Shown here in pieces: positions 1 to 11,004 of a stretch of 64,000 bases of DNA. The stretch covers positions 26,266,638 through 26,330,637 of the forward strand of contig JAGTTD010000010.1 of NCBI GenBank assembly GCA_018398585.1, in the 5' to 3' direction. Origin of the DNA: Simmondsia chinensis (lineage: Eukaryota > Streptophyta > Magnoliopsida > Caryophyllales > Simmondsiaceae). A model generated the notes under the pieces. The model saw only the letters and a program-made list of their open reading frames with translations. It ran no database searches and was not told where the DNA came from. Made by a program: the position numbers and the translations under genes. How positions within the stretch are numbered: the stretch's first letter is position 1; every line of letters begins with the position of its first letter.

Positions 1-1844
1 TTCCTTGTTAAATTTGGGTAAGCGAGCATTTATACTACATGTGATTTTCTTTTTGGTAACATCCATGAGATGGTTGTAGTCCTCAGACTGCAGTTTACAT
101 CTTTGTTCTAAGTGGTTTGTGAGACTAACCTATAGATAGACTTGGAACAAATGGTATGGATTGTTGTTTGAAAAACCCGTAGTCAAAGGCAAGTTTGGAC
201 CACTTGTATGTTAAGACTATAACGTGACACTTTAGATGACCTGTCTTGGCCATGTAGATAGCGATCCAAAAGTGCTACATTAGTGTGTTTAGTTAGATTG
301 ATATACAGAGTTGGACCATGTGAGTTACCTGTTTCTAAACTGCTATTGGACATGAGTGATTCATGTTGTACTATTGAACGACGACTCAAAATCTTAAGAG
401 TATTCTGGACTTATGCATGGAATGTTAGTTATTTTGGTATACTATAAGTATGGTCTAGACTAATGACTAAATTCCCACGTACACTGGGTAGCGGCATAAA
501 GTGTGACAAGGATCAGGTAATCAATACGGAATCTACAGTCTCTTGTGAGATACAGATGTTTCCTTAATTGATTCGCAAGTGTTTGAATAGTTCAGAATCT
601 TCAGCCAAAGTATTCCATGTGTTTGACATTTGAAATTTATACTATGAATACGTTTAAGTATGAATGAATTATTTAGTGAAGGGCAAGTCGGTAACTAATG
701 GAGAAGCTGTGAGAAGGATAATGGTAATAGTTATATTTATTCTTTGTCATGGACATCTAGAGGAGGGGTTGTTGTCATCAATGCAGTCTATTTGGAAAAT
801 ATCAAATAAATGATTTAACTCGAGAGTGCAGTGAGATTTATTTAGTAGAATTAAGCCTCTTAAATGGTAATTAAATTTTATCATGAGATGATAATTAAAT
901 TAACCCCTTTGGAGTAAGATTTAAATTGTCCCTAAGGTCCCTACGCAAGCCTCTGTATTTATTTCCATCGTAAAAATATTAAAGAATTCAGGATATGAGT
1001 AAATTTAATTTTGCAAAACAATATTCATGAGATAAATAGAAACCAAAAATTATAAAATAAAATAAGTTTTTTTAAAAATTAAAATTCATGGGATAAATTT
1101 TTACATGTAGCAAACAAAGCAAAACAAAGAAAAAATGCAAAAATACCGAAAAACACAGTTACAATCCATGTATACGGGTATTGGCCGACTAGCGCACTGG
1201 ATTGCTAAGGCCTCTATTTGTGCCTTCGGGCGATGGCGAATTAGGCTTCAACACATGGCACGCAGTATAATAAAAAGAAGAGAGGCGGTTTGAACTGTCT
1301 ACCAAACACATCGTTTTGGCTTGTTTATTGTATAATGCGCTATGTTTTTGTTGTTATCTGCACATACCACATCAACAAATTGCATACTTTTCGCTTTGGT
1401 ATACTCTGTGAATAGACATACCTACTTCAAGGCTTGGCATCTAATTAAAAATAACGGTTTTAAAAAATGTTGTTTTTCGGGGACTTCGAGAAAAAAATAT
1501 CCATTGAAAATTTTCTTTCATTAGTTTAATATTTTCGGAGCTCACTCTCTAGGCGGTTCGAGGTCGTTGCGTAGAAGGCAGCTAGGTCTCCGTTTTTCGG
1601 CTTTCTTGAGGATAAGTATTATTCTTCCGGTATTCTTTATTTTGGAGCAATTTCGGGTATGTCTTTCTTTACTTCTCTTTAGTTTTGGCCTTTCTATTTA
1701 TTTACAACTTTTATATTATGCTAGTTATAGTTCATATAATTATTATGAATGTATTAGAGTAGATGCCTATTAATTAAGAATTTTAAATCCTTCCGCTGCG
1801 TTAACTTATCAAATTAGAGAAAATTTTTGAAATTCGTCCCAACA
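1..1844 (+). mobile_element. Copia-type LTR, left end outside window
   Basis: The sequence matches, with divergence, the LTRs at 27683-29556, 33647-35851, 48356-50319 and the older LTR ending at 52337. Shared blocks include the stretch around 180-240 (accacttgtatgttaagac) and the terminal CCCAACA at 1838-1844. Its closest relative is the LTR ending at 52337, because only these two share the block around 1150-1250. The expected TGTTAGG start lies before the window. No tRNA-iMet primer site follows at 1845, so this is a solo LTR or an LTR whose internal region is lost. No coding capacity. Confidence 0.8.
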
Positions 1845-3900
1845 CATAGGACAGAGAAGAAAGTTAGGTTTATTTCTTGTTCAAAAGAGAAAAATGACTT
1901 GTTTTTGCCCTAAAAGAAATAAGACTTATTCGTGTTCAAGAACAAGAGAGACTTACGTTGAATCCTAAGAAATGAAATAGGCTTATTTCTAAAATTACTT
2001 GTGTTAGTTTCTAAGAAATGAGGTAAACTCGTTTTTGTTCAAAATGAACAGAAATGATGTTTCATATTTGATTTTTTTCTCAAATAGGCCTCTTCTTGTG
2101 TCTAAAAGATATAAAGAAAAGAGTTCCTTTGATTGATTTTGCCTGAGTAAGCTCGTTCTATCAAGAATGAATATAAAAGGGGCTTAAAATGTTAAACATT
2201 AATCCACTTGATGCTAAAAATGTTTGAGTTTTACAAGAGACATCAAGTTTGGCTCCCCTCGTCAGGATTTCAAGTTTAACTCCCCTCACCAGGGATTCAA
2301 GTTTGGCATCCCATCATGCTTTATGTTGCGTTTTAATTGTTCATCTTATTTGGGTATACAACAATAACGTACTCACCCATTTGTAGTGGCAAGCTTCTGG
2401 GTAACAATTATAAAACATGGGCATTTAAAGCATAAATAGTTTGGGGTAGCGGTGAACTTCGCGGCACAGACTACTCGTGGATTTGATCCTTGCTTTTCGT
2501 TTCAATTTTATGAGTTGTCTACATTTGTCGTTCGTTATTTAACTTTGAGCCTCGAGGTTAGGCGATCTAACCCATGATTGGTGTTGCTTCTGTTTAAGCT
2601 TTGTTCAATTTAAGTTCACAGTGGCTCCATCTTAGTTCGAGGCTGCATTCATTGTTCATTTTATTCGTTTTTGGTGTATGTGTGGTCCTCTTATACATAA
2701 AATCAAACAAACATATAAAAGGGACTTGCTTAGACTTGGGAGCAAGTCTAAGTTTCGAACTGCACGTATTTGACCTCAACCAATCACCTTATGGCGAGGG
2801 TTGATGATTTTGGTAAATCTGACATTGGTTTGCTAGTAGTACATGGATCTTACTCATGCTCCAATCGAGGGGACATTTTTGAAGTTTTTTGTTGATTAAT
2901 ATCCTGTAGAAGATGCATAGATATGAACATGACCCAAGTATTGGGATAACAGAGCAAAGCAAACAAAACACCTTCCTTCATATACTTAAGTGCTTAAGCA
3001 GTTCACTCACAAGCTTGAGTCAATCAGGTTTTTAATCTTGATACAACTTTCTTGGGATAACTCGATCGATTTAGAACTTAACAAGAGAAAGATGAGGCAA
3101 ACTATATTTGGGTCCATAGATTAATGAAATTATGGCAGAAGACATACCTTCTCATATGTCATTATTGAAAACCCAAATTTATTGCTTAAAGAAGCAAAAC
3201 AAAACAATAATATTAATACTCCTAAGGAAAGCTTAGGAAAGCTTGGAACAAAGAAAAAGTAGAAGAGTGGTATGTAAAACTTGAAGAAGTTTTTTTGTGT
3301 TGGCGCTGGGACCCTTTATAATGTGGCTAGAGTCTTTTAGTTATAAGCCAAAAATTCTAATAACTGTGTCCTTAAATTGTGGCATATTTTTTTCAAGTTT
3401 AGCGACCATGCTCTCCATAATGCTGATTTGCCGTTAGAACGTGCTTTGACACATGCGCTTCATGTCTCTTTGGTCTTCCGACCTTCATCCACTCTCTTTG
3501 GAATGTCCTTGAGGAACATGTTTTTGATAAGTGCTTTAAATAACTGTCTTGAGTCTGGCAGTTACCCTTTCATAGCGCTCCTGGCAGCCCCATGGGCTCG
3601 AGCTTGGGTTGCCCTAGCCATGTCAAGCAGCTGTCTTATTAATGATTCAGTTAGTTAGATGATTGTAACATGGATGCCATTGTTTCCATTCCTTAAGTCT
3701 TCTGTGCCTCAAGCATGGCCACGTGTTGTCTACATGTCTTTTTATCTCAAGACAACATCGTTCCAACTCCCTCAAGGTGGGGTGTGAACGGAATTTTTTC
3801 TTCTTTTGGATACTTTAAAGTGTCAAATTAGCTATTGATTAATCTATTTTCCTAACATGTACAATACCTCTTTTCTCTTAGCGGAAAAGGAACATAAGGA
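1845..3900. repeat. Unidentified dispersed repeat, copy 1
   Basis: About 2 kb with no recognisable protein domain. It is collinear with 52338 to about 54450, including the same junction with the upstream LTR, so the LTR and this block were copied together. It includes a stretch around 2220-2310 where a 'catcaagtttggctcccctc' phrase recurs three times. Short open frames at 2601-2804 (+), 2594-2779 (-) and 3377-3658 (+) are kept in the second copy, but they overlap on both strands and I cannot assign them. A reverse-oriented third piece resembling 2700-2800 lies near 47985-48120. It may be the internal region of a non-autonomous retroelement; this is unproven. Confidence 0.55.
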
Positions 3901-3901
3901 G

Positions 3902-4238
3902 GATCCCCTCAATTGAGTTTTTTACACTGTTGGTCCCTTATGACTTTAGTTTTATTCAAATTGGTCCCTCATCTTTTTAAACTTGTTAAAATTAGTGCCT
4001 CATTTGTTCTTTTGATAAAAATGGTTCCTCATGTTTTATATTATGATAAAATTGGATCCCCATCTTTTTAATTTTCACGTAATTTTGATTTCTAATGGAC
4101 TAATTTTATCATAAAACAAAATATGAGGGACAATTTAAAAAAAGAAATGATAAGGAACTAATTTAAACAAACTCAATTAAGTTGAGGGACCAATTGAACA
4201 ATGCCATAAAAATGATGGACCAATTTGAACAAAATAAA
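3902..4238. repeat. Fold-back (MITE-like) repeat built of 'ttggtccctcat' units
   Basis: The left half carries repeated units reading ttcaaattggtccctcatc, and the right half carries the same unit in reverse complement (gagggaccaattgaac). The centre near 4030-4120 is palindromic around 'attttatcataaaac'. No coding capacity. A diverged copy lies at about 54450-54825. The structure fits a small non-autonomous DNA transposon; the superfamily cannot be set because no clear TSD is visible. Confidence 0.6.
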
Positions 4239-4438
4239 TAATAAGCGGTCCTTTGGTATGTGGGAATAAATTTGTGGGAGTGGAAATGAGGGAATGTGAA
4301 TGATTTTTTTGAGGTGGGAATGGACCTATCATTCCCACATGTTTGTTTGGTATATCGTGGAATGCATATGGGAATGAAGCTGAAATAGTCATTCCCATGT
4401 TTGGTATGCATAGATTAGAGTGGATATAAACAAAATAG
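4239..4438. mobile_element. Single terminal arm of a 'gggaatg' inverted-repeat element
   Basis: This matches the left arm at 54826-55030 and, in reverse complement, 58480-58698. Short motifs such as gtgggaatgaatttgtgg and cattcccacatg repeat within it. Only one arm is present: similarity stops at about 4438, where the truncated end of element C begins. It is therefore a broken copy. Confidence 0.6.
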
Positions 4439-4439
4439 T

Positions 4440-5340
4440 TTGTGGTGTAATCTTCTCTCTAACTCATTATGAATCATTACAGGCTTTGAATGGTTATTAA
4501 GCATTCAAAACTCATAAAGAATAATGATAAACACTCAAACAACGCAATAAACAAACTTTGAATACGTTGTATTAGAAAAGAGCATATATTACAACTTAGA
4601 CTATATCGCAACATTGGAAAGACAAAATTAGTTCATGGTAAACATAATATGAAATAAAACTAAAACAAAATTCATGAACTTAAAGAATGAAAGAATAGAA
4701 AAGAACTTGGAAATGAGAAGTCGCAAACCAAGCTCTTTCTTTTTCCTTTCCCTCCTCTCCTACACGTTTCTCTCTATTTTTTTTTTTTTTTTTGGAACTG
4801 ATTTTTGATGATTGAATGATGCCGAAAGACCTCCCTAACATCCCAATTAATAGTACATGAGGTTTGGAATACTTAGAATAAAAAATTTCACTAGCTTAGT
4901 CCTCATTGCACCTTATCGCCACCCACTCTTTCAAGTTGCACCAAATTGCTATTTTCCTTCTTTTGGCCGCCCACTTCATGTTACTCGCATCAAATTGCAT
5001 TTGTCGTTGAAGTAATAAAGAAGTTCTTGATTTTGAATAGCTTGCTTTGCCGCCCAAAATTTTAAATTGCAAGAAATTGTTCATGTTCTTGTTCTTTTGT
5101 CCTTAGCCGTGGGGTTTTAGTGTAGTTTGCCCATTTTTGCTTTTTTTTTTTTTTATGTGTTCTGCTCTCATTTGTTGATGTCGATGATAAAACCTAGCTA
5201 GAAATATCATCAAATGAGTTTTTTTGCAAGGAAATAACAATAACAGTGAAAAAGAGCAAAAGCGATAAAATTTAAATGCAAAATGGTTAGTAATTGAACA
5301 TAAAAGTTATGAATAAATATATACTAAATTGGATTTAATA
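4440..5340 (-). mobile_element. 3' LTR of element C (truncated)
   Basis: On the minus strand this LTR starts at 5340 (TATTAAATCC, equivalent to TGATAAGTCC in the other copies), directly after a G-rich tract on the complement of gtacccccgaac. It aligns with 47971 downward in the 5' LTR of C and with the LTRs of B. The final 500-odd bases, including the GCATCA end, are missing at about 4440, so no downstream TSD can be checked. A T-run at 4781-4794 lies inside it. Confidence 0.75.
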
Positions 5341-6839
5341 AAGTACCCCCGAACTTAAGTCTTGCTCATCCTCGAGCAAGGCTAAACATGTAAGCGTAGG
5401 ATCTCATACTTTTTAAGAATTTTAACATAATTCATAGCAAGTACACTTCTATTAGAAAAGAATGAAAGAGGATCAAAGCTTGAGGTCCTAAAGGCAAAAC
5501 AATATTTTTAAGAAAAAACCCATTAATCATCTAGGTAGCCGAATTTAAAAGTTCGTGAAGCAAATAGTTTATCCGTTCTTTCTGATCTCAAGACATTCAA
5601 ACCGAATAGATGATAAAAATCATTCTAGTCACAACAAGACTTTTTAGGTATGCCCAAGACTAAAAATTATTCACAATTTTCTCTCTTCTTTTTTTTTTTT
5701 TTTACAATCCTCATGAGTATATCTTCAGTGAGAATCGAACTCCTAACCCATGGGCGATGACTGGGTGGGTAAGAGACACCGCCAACTAAGACGCCCTCCT
5801 GATAACCGCATGAGTATATCTTCAACGAGAATCGAATTCCTGACCCCTGGACGATGACCGCATGGGTAGGAGATGCATCCAACTGAGACGCCCCCATGAT
5901 GGGCTTGAGCTCAAGATTTGTAGTGATTTGTAGTGATTCATAATGAGTATATCTTCAACGAGAGTCGAACTCCCACACCTCGGTGATGACCGCATGGGTA
6001 GGAGATGCCACCAATTGAGACGCCCTCATATTTTGCTTTTACTCAGACTTATGCATAACTCTTTAAAATTTATTATGCAAATGGTAATCTTAATGCAATT
6101 CGTACCAATTTGAGCATCTTTTGATCAGAAAGAAAGGTAAAAAAAAATCATGCTAACCAGTGAGCTCAAAATAGTGCAGTAAAATAGATCATGTATTGTG
6201 ATTAGAATACAAAGACAATTGATTCTCGAGTTATTCAAGTCCAGTCAAAGTAAATGAGCTAAGAAAGGTAGTAAATTTGCCTAAAAAGCATGATGATAAG
6301 ATCCTAAAATTGTTTTACGATTTTTTAAAGTTGTTCAAAATGTACAATAAAATTCATAAGACTAATGATCTAAACTATAGAAAATGGAAATTTTTTTTGT
6401 TGGCCGACGACACTATCTACATCCCCATACAAAGGCTTTGAACTCTGGGAGGCACCAAAGCTGACTCTAAAATATAAAAGAAAACTTTTTGAAAAAGTTT
6501 GTTCAAAAAAAAAAAAAAAAAAATCATCAGAAAATGGTCTCTCACACCTCCAAACTTAAAGTTAGCATTGTCCTCAATGTTAAGAGAAATATAAAGAATG
6601 AAGCAATAATTAAGAGATACTTCCTAGGTTTGAGGATTACTTTTCGATGGCAAATGTTGACATCATGTTATGCCCAAACTTATTTCCAACAGAACACGTT
6701 TGAACAAAATGCACAGAAACATAAGAAAATGATAAAATAAATGAAAATGAAAAGAAAAGAAGTAAGGAAATGAAAACTTAGGTTGCCTCCCAAGAAGCGC
6801 TTTATGTTATAAACGTTAGCTCAACTTTTTTTTTGGGTG
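5341..6839 (-). other. 3' untranslated region of element C with tRNA-like repeats
   Basis: This noncoding region runs from the end of integrase to the polypurine tract. It holds three tRNA-like units (5713-6027), a T-run at about 5690-5703, a second purine-rich site near 6540-6580 (minus strand: a 'cattgaggacaatg' phrase followed by a tttggaggtg tract) and an A-run at 6507-6523. The 'gcgcttcttgggaggcaacc' phrase (minus strand, around 6780-6800) is shared with B at about 15250. No gene seen. Confidence 0.65.
5713..6027 (-). repeat. Three tandem tRNA-like (SINE-like) units
   Basis: Units lie at about 5713-5798, 5810-5896 and 5943-6027. On the minus strand each reads gcgtcttagttggtggc near its start (resembling a tRNA A box), GAGTTCGATTCTC (resembling the B box GGTTCGAATCC) about 45-50 bases later, then gaagatatactcat. 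Units 2 and 3 are joined by a short linker with a repeated 'tcactacaaatc'. The same unit occurs at 15562-15647 and 39201-39273 in element B, on the sense strand of that element in each case. It is probably a tRNA-derived SINE that became fixed in this family; the exact tRNA source is not identifiable by eye. Confidence 0.6.
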
Positions 6840-8290
6840 GATCATTGGATTTTGTTTAGATGAATGGAGGTCTTTTGTGGCTCGAGCTCTCCATCAATAT
6901 AAGGCTTCAACCTTTGACTATTAACTTTGAATGTGCTCTCTTCTCATCTTGAATCTTGACCGTGCCATATGGAAAGACACGAGTTACAACAATGGGTCCT
7001 GACCATCTGTAATGCAATTTCCTTGGGAAAAGTTGTAACCGTGAGTTAAAAAATAGAACTTTTTGTCCGATTACAAATTCCCTTTTTCGGATGTGCTTGT
7101 CATGCCACCTTTTGGTTCGGTCCTTGTAAATTCAAGCATTTTTATAAGCTTCATTCCTGAACACGTCCATTTCATTGTTTTGCAGTAGCCTCTTCTCTCC
7201 TATAGCTTCTAAATTGAAATTCAAGGTTTTTGTAGCCCAGTATGCTTTATGTTCGAATTCTACTCGTAAATGACCTGCCTTGTCATAAACTAGTCGATAT
7301 GGAGACATTCCAATTGATGTTTTGAATGCTGTTCTGTATGCCCACAGTACGTCATTTAACTTTTTCGACCAATCTTTTCTAGAAGCACTAATGGTCTTTT
7401 CAAGAATAGTTTTCAATTCTCGATTTGAAATTTCCACTTCACCGCTTGTTTGAAGATGGTATGGAGCACTCACATGGTGTTTGACTCCGTACTTACACAA
7501 TAAACCTCTAAGTTGATGGTCACGAAAGTGTTTCTCGCTATCAGTTATAATTGTTGTAGGAGTTCCAAATTGAGAAAAGATGTTGTTTCTTACAAATTTC
7601 ACCATAACTCTTGCATCATTGGTCAGAACAACAGCTGTTTCAACCCACTTTGATACATAATCTACAGCAACCAAAATAAATTTGTTAGAAAATAACAAAG
7701 GAAGAGAACCCATGAAATAAATCCCCTAAACGTCAAATAATTCAACAACTAAAATGTTGTTTAAGGGCATTTCATGTCTCCTGAAAATATTTCTCGCCCT
7801 TTGACATCGGTCACATATACTAACAAATTTGGAAGCATCTTTAAAACGTGTAGGCCAATAAAATCATGATTGTCAAACCTTAGTTGCAATCATTGTTCCA
7901 CTGTAATGACCACCAGTTTTAAGGGAGTGACAATGACGCAGAATGCCGTCCGTTTCTTATTTAGGTACACACCTCCTAATGATTTGGTCAGCACAAAGCC
8001 TGTATAAGAATGGTTCTTCCCTAAAATAATGCTTTAAATCAGCAAAGAACTTCTTCGTTTGTTTGTATGTCATGTCCTTAGATAGTTCCTATGTAACCAA
8101 ATAGTTAACGATGTCAGCGTACCATAAACAATTAGGATTTTCGCTTACCATCACAAGACTCTCATCTGGAAATTTTTCGTTGATAAAGGAGTTTTTGTCC
8201 TCTTGTTCAAGGCATGATAAATGATTCTCCACAACATTCTCTGCTCCTTTGTTGTCCCGAATTTTTAAATTGAATTCTTGAAGTAACAAA
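6840..8290 (-). pseudogene. Element C integrase (gypsy), degenerate
   Basis: Integrase inserts retroelement DNA into the genome. The central frame 7132-7713 keeps a D,D(35)E pattern: D18 in AVDYVSKW, D58 in IITDSEKHF and E94 in GEVEISNRE, with 35 residues between the last two. Upstream near 7780-7830 a CDRCQRAR motif marks the end of the HHCC zinc-binding region. A separate frame at 8089-8289 (LLQEFNLKIRDNKG) joins RNase H to integrase. Downstream of 7132, past a stop, a frame reading KRWHDKHIRKREFV and then RWSGPIVV gives the C-terminal domain to about 6840. Stops and frameshifts break it into at least four pieces, so it is not functional as read. Confidence 0.85.
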
Positions 8291-8297
8291 ATCCTTC

Positions 8298-8681
8298 TTA
8301 CCAGTCTCGGTTTTGCTCCTGTTTTTCAAAGAGGTATTTAAGAGTAGAGTGATTAGTGTAAACAATTACCTTATAATTTAACAAGTAGGAACAAAATTTG
8401 TCAAATGTAAAAACAACAGCTAGTAATTCCTTCACTATGGTAGCATTGTTAACATGTACATCCGTTAAAGTCTTACTAGCATAGTAAATTACATGAAAAT
8501 TTTTGTTCCTTCTTTGCCCTTGCATGGCCCCTACTGTAAAGTCACTAGCATCGCACGTAAGTTCAAAGTGCAAGATCCAATCAGGTGCTATGATTATTGG
8601 TGCTGACACTATTTTTTCTTTCAAAGTTTCAAAGGCGTGCATACAGTCACTATCAAAGTTAAAAGGCACATCCTTTGTCAA
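8298..8681 (-). pseudogene. Element C RNase H domain, degenerate
   Basis: The 127-residue frame carries the gypsy RNase H signature: CDASDFTVGA (first acidic residue), YYASKTLTD, KELLAVVFTFDKF (glutamate) and VYTNHSTLKYL. In the last motif the usual TDH is TNH, so one catalytic aspartate is lost. The domain normally removes the RNA strand during reverse transcription. It follows the RT frame at 8760-9026 after a stop and frameshift and precedes the RNase H-integrase linker at 8289. A long open frame on the plus strand here (8503-8709) is only its antisense shadow. Confidence 0.85.
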
Positions 8682-8699
8682 TAAAATCCAGAGAGGTTT

Positions 8700-9288
8700 A
8701 GTGATCTAAGAGAAGTCGTTAACAAACCTTCAATAGAAACCTACATGACCTAGAAAACTTCAAATGCCCTTAACATTTGTAGGCGGTAGTAATCGCTCTA
8801 TCACTTCAGTTTTTGCTTGGTCAACCTCAATTCCCTTTTTTAAAATCATGTGCCCTAACACAATCCCTTCAAGTACAATGAAATGACATTTTTCATAATT
8901 CAGAACAAGATTAGTGTCAGTGTATCTTTGCAAGATCATAGAGAGGTTAGCTAAATAATCATCAAATGACGCACCAAAGACTGAGAAATCATCCACAAAT
9001 ACTTCTATGAAATTTTGCCATGTCACTGAAGATTGCGATCATACACCATTGAAATGTGGCAGAGGCATTGCATAATCCAAAAGGCATTCTTTTATAGACA
9101 AAGGTACCATATGGATAAGTAAAAGTGCTCTTTTCTTTGATCTTAAGGTGCTATAGTCATTGGTTGTAATCCTAAATAACCATAATGAAAACAGTAATAT
9201 GAATGGCCCGTAAGTTTTTCTAACATTTAACAAATGAATTGTAAGAAAAAATGGTATTTTCGGGAAGCATCATTAAGTTTTCTGTAAT
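8700..9288 (-). pseudogene. Element C reverse transcriptase, degenerate
   Basis: The palm region is recognisable at 8760-9026: FIEVFVDDFSVFG contains the catalytic VDD motif and is followed by EKCHF and GIVLGH, with a PPTNVKGI run near 8770. Upstream, around 9100-9250, frames broken by stops still show pieces equivalent to 'TYPYGTF' and 'MPFGLCN'. The first part of the RT, with the usual DYRKLN region, is nearly erased close to 9280. The enzyme copies element RNA to DNA, but this copy cannot. It is continuous with protease upstream on the minus strand. Confidence 0.8.
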
Positions 9289-9860
9289 CTATACATACCC
9301 TCCACCCTGTGATGGTCCTAGTAGATATGAGCTCATTGTTCTCATTTTCCTCATCGATTCATTTTCAGTGTTTAAGGTCCCTGACTTTGTTAGACACGCT
9401 TCAAGTAGTAACTTAGGAACTGTATCCCTAAAAGTCTCAACTACCAAACTATCTATAATATCAACCTCAAAACAGGAGTCCATTGCAGTGGGGAATTTTA
9501 TAGCATTAAAGGTTACATGTTCATTTTGCATTCTTAAAATAAGTTTCCCTTGTTGCACATCAATCAGGGTCCTTTCCGTAGCAAGGACGGGTCGCCCAAG
9601 AATAAGAGGTTTCTCGTGTTCCTCTTCCATATCGAGTACTAAGAAATCAGCCGGAAAGATGAATTTGTCAACCTTCACTAACATGTCTTCCACCACACCT
9701 CTTGGATACTTGATCGATCTATCCACAAGTTGGAGTGATATTGCCGCGGGCATCGTCTCTCCTAAGCCAAGCTTCCTAAATACAGAAAGCGGCATTAAAT
9801 TAATGCTTGCACTTAAATCACATTTTATTTTATCAAAGCTAATGGTGCCGATGGTGCAAG
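9289..9860 (-). pseudogene. Element C aspartic protease region
   Basis: The minus-strand frame from 9795 contains [41 protein letters not shown] and LILGRPVLATERTLID, the standard order of the retropepsin-like domain in Athila/Tat-type gypsy elements. The active-site loop just upstream reads CDLSASINL, where relatives (including element B) have DLGAS, so the glycine is replaced. The tail after about 9400 runs into the RT with a deletion at the boundary. The 219-residue plus-strand frame at 9251-9910 is the antisense of this region and not a gene. Confidence 0.85.
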
Positions 9861-10999
9861 GTATAGTGAATATCCTTGGATCTTTTATCTTGGGAGGTAA
9901 CTTTTTTTAAAGTGTGGCACTACACTCATTAGTTAGCGCCACTATTTTTAATTCTCCCAACTTTCTTTTGTTACACAAGATTTCCTTCATAAATTTTGCG
10001 TACCTTGGCATCTACTCCAACATGTCAGCAAAAGGGATATTAATATGCAACTTTTTGAAAATTTCCAAAAATTTCACAAATTGTTCATCCGTTTTTGTCT
10101 TTTTCAAATGTTGAGGAAACGGGACCTTTAGTTTGTATGGTTGAGGCCCAACCCTTTTAGGGTCAACTTCATCTTAGATTTTTGTCCCTTCCTCTTTTTC
10201 GGTTACTTGGTTTGTTTCTATGGACAAGTCGATTACGGCTTGTGCGGTCTAGGTTACCTGACTCAGTTCATTAAGAGTTTTCCCACTTCTTAATTCAATT
10301 GCTTTTATGTGGTCTCGTAGGTTAGTAACTACGTTACTAGGCAAGGAACCTTAAGATCTTTTAGAGAGTTGGTTTAAAATTTTTTTGGTTTGGGTCTCGA
10401 GGCTTTGATTAGAAGCTTCTTGATTTTGAGTAGAAGCTTCTTGATTTCTAAGAATTGTTCGTGTTTCTTGCACAAAACTTGTGGTTTCTTGCATAAACTT
10501 GTCAAACACTTCTTCAAGATCAATTTTCTTTTTCGGTGGTGAGTGAATGAGCTATTTTTGAATCCTTGGGTTATTCCACGAAAATTTTGGGTGGGTCCTC
10601 CACCCAGGATTATAAGTGTTGAAGTCGGGATTGTGTTGTGATTTTTGAAAATATGAAACAAAATTTGCGTGCTCATGACTTGATGTGACAAAAAGTTCCC
10701 TATTTGACATTTTATGCTCACATGATTTCCTACAAAAAACTCATATGTTAGCATAGGAGAATAAATGGCATTAACACCTATGTGACCCAGTTGTTTCTGA
10801 ATCATTGAAAGTTGAGCGGATAACATTGTGAATGCGTCTACTTTGTGAACGCCTATAGGTTTCTTTTGCATTGTTCGATCAGCTGTTCTTACATAGTTTT
10901 TGCCAGCCATTACCTCTAGCAACTCGTATGCTTCTTCTGGTGTCTTTTTGTTTAACGCTCATTCAGCGGCTGCATCTACCATCATTTGGGTTTTGGGTG
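9861..10999 (-). pseudogene. Element C gag, distal part
   Basis: The frame 10374-10922 begins in EAYELLEVMAGKNYVRTADR and continues through the gag C-terminal region. The reading frame is open upstream to 10999 as APKTQMMVDAAAE, where element B starts. The missing N-terminal half of the same gag is at 45447-46068. Between 9861 and 10373 the gag-protease linker is still visible on the minus strand as translated fragments broken by stops. The product is a capsid/nucleocapsid precursor that packages element RNA; here it is broken both by stops and by the B insertion. Confidence 0.8.
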
Positions 11000-11004
11000 C
11001 CAAA

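Noticed and set aside
5713..6027. Functional tRNA genes
   Set aside because: Only the box-like words are present. I could not pair a full acceptor stem or anticodon arm, and the units repeat within a retroelement.
9251..9910. 219-residue open frame on the plus strand
   Set aside because: It is antisense to the protease of element C, which has clear retropepsin motifs on the minus strand.
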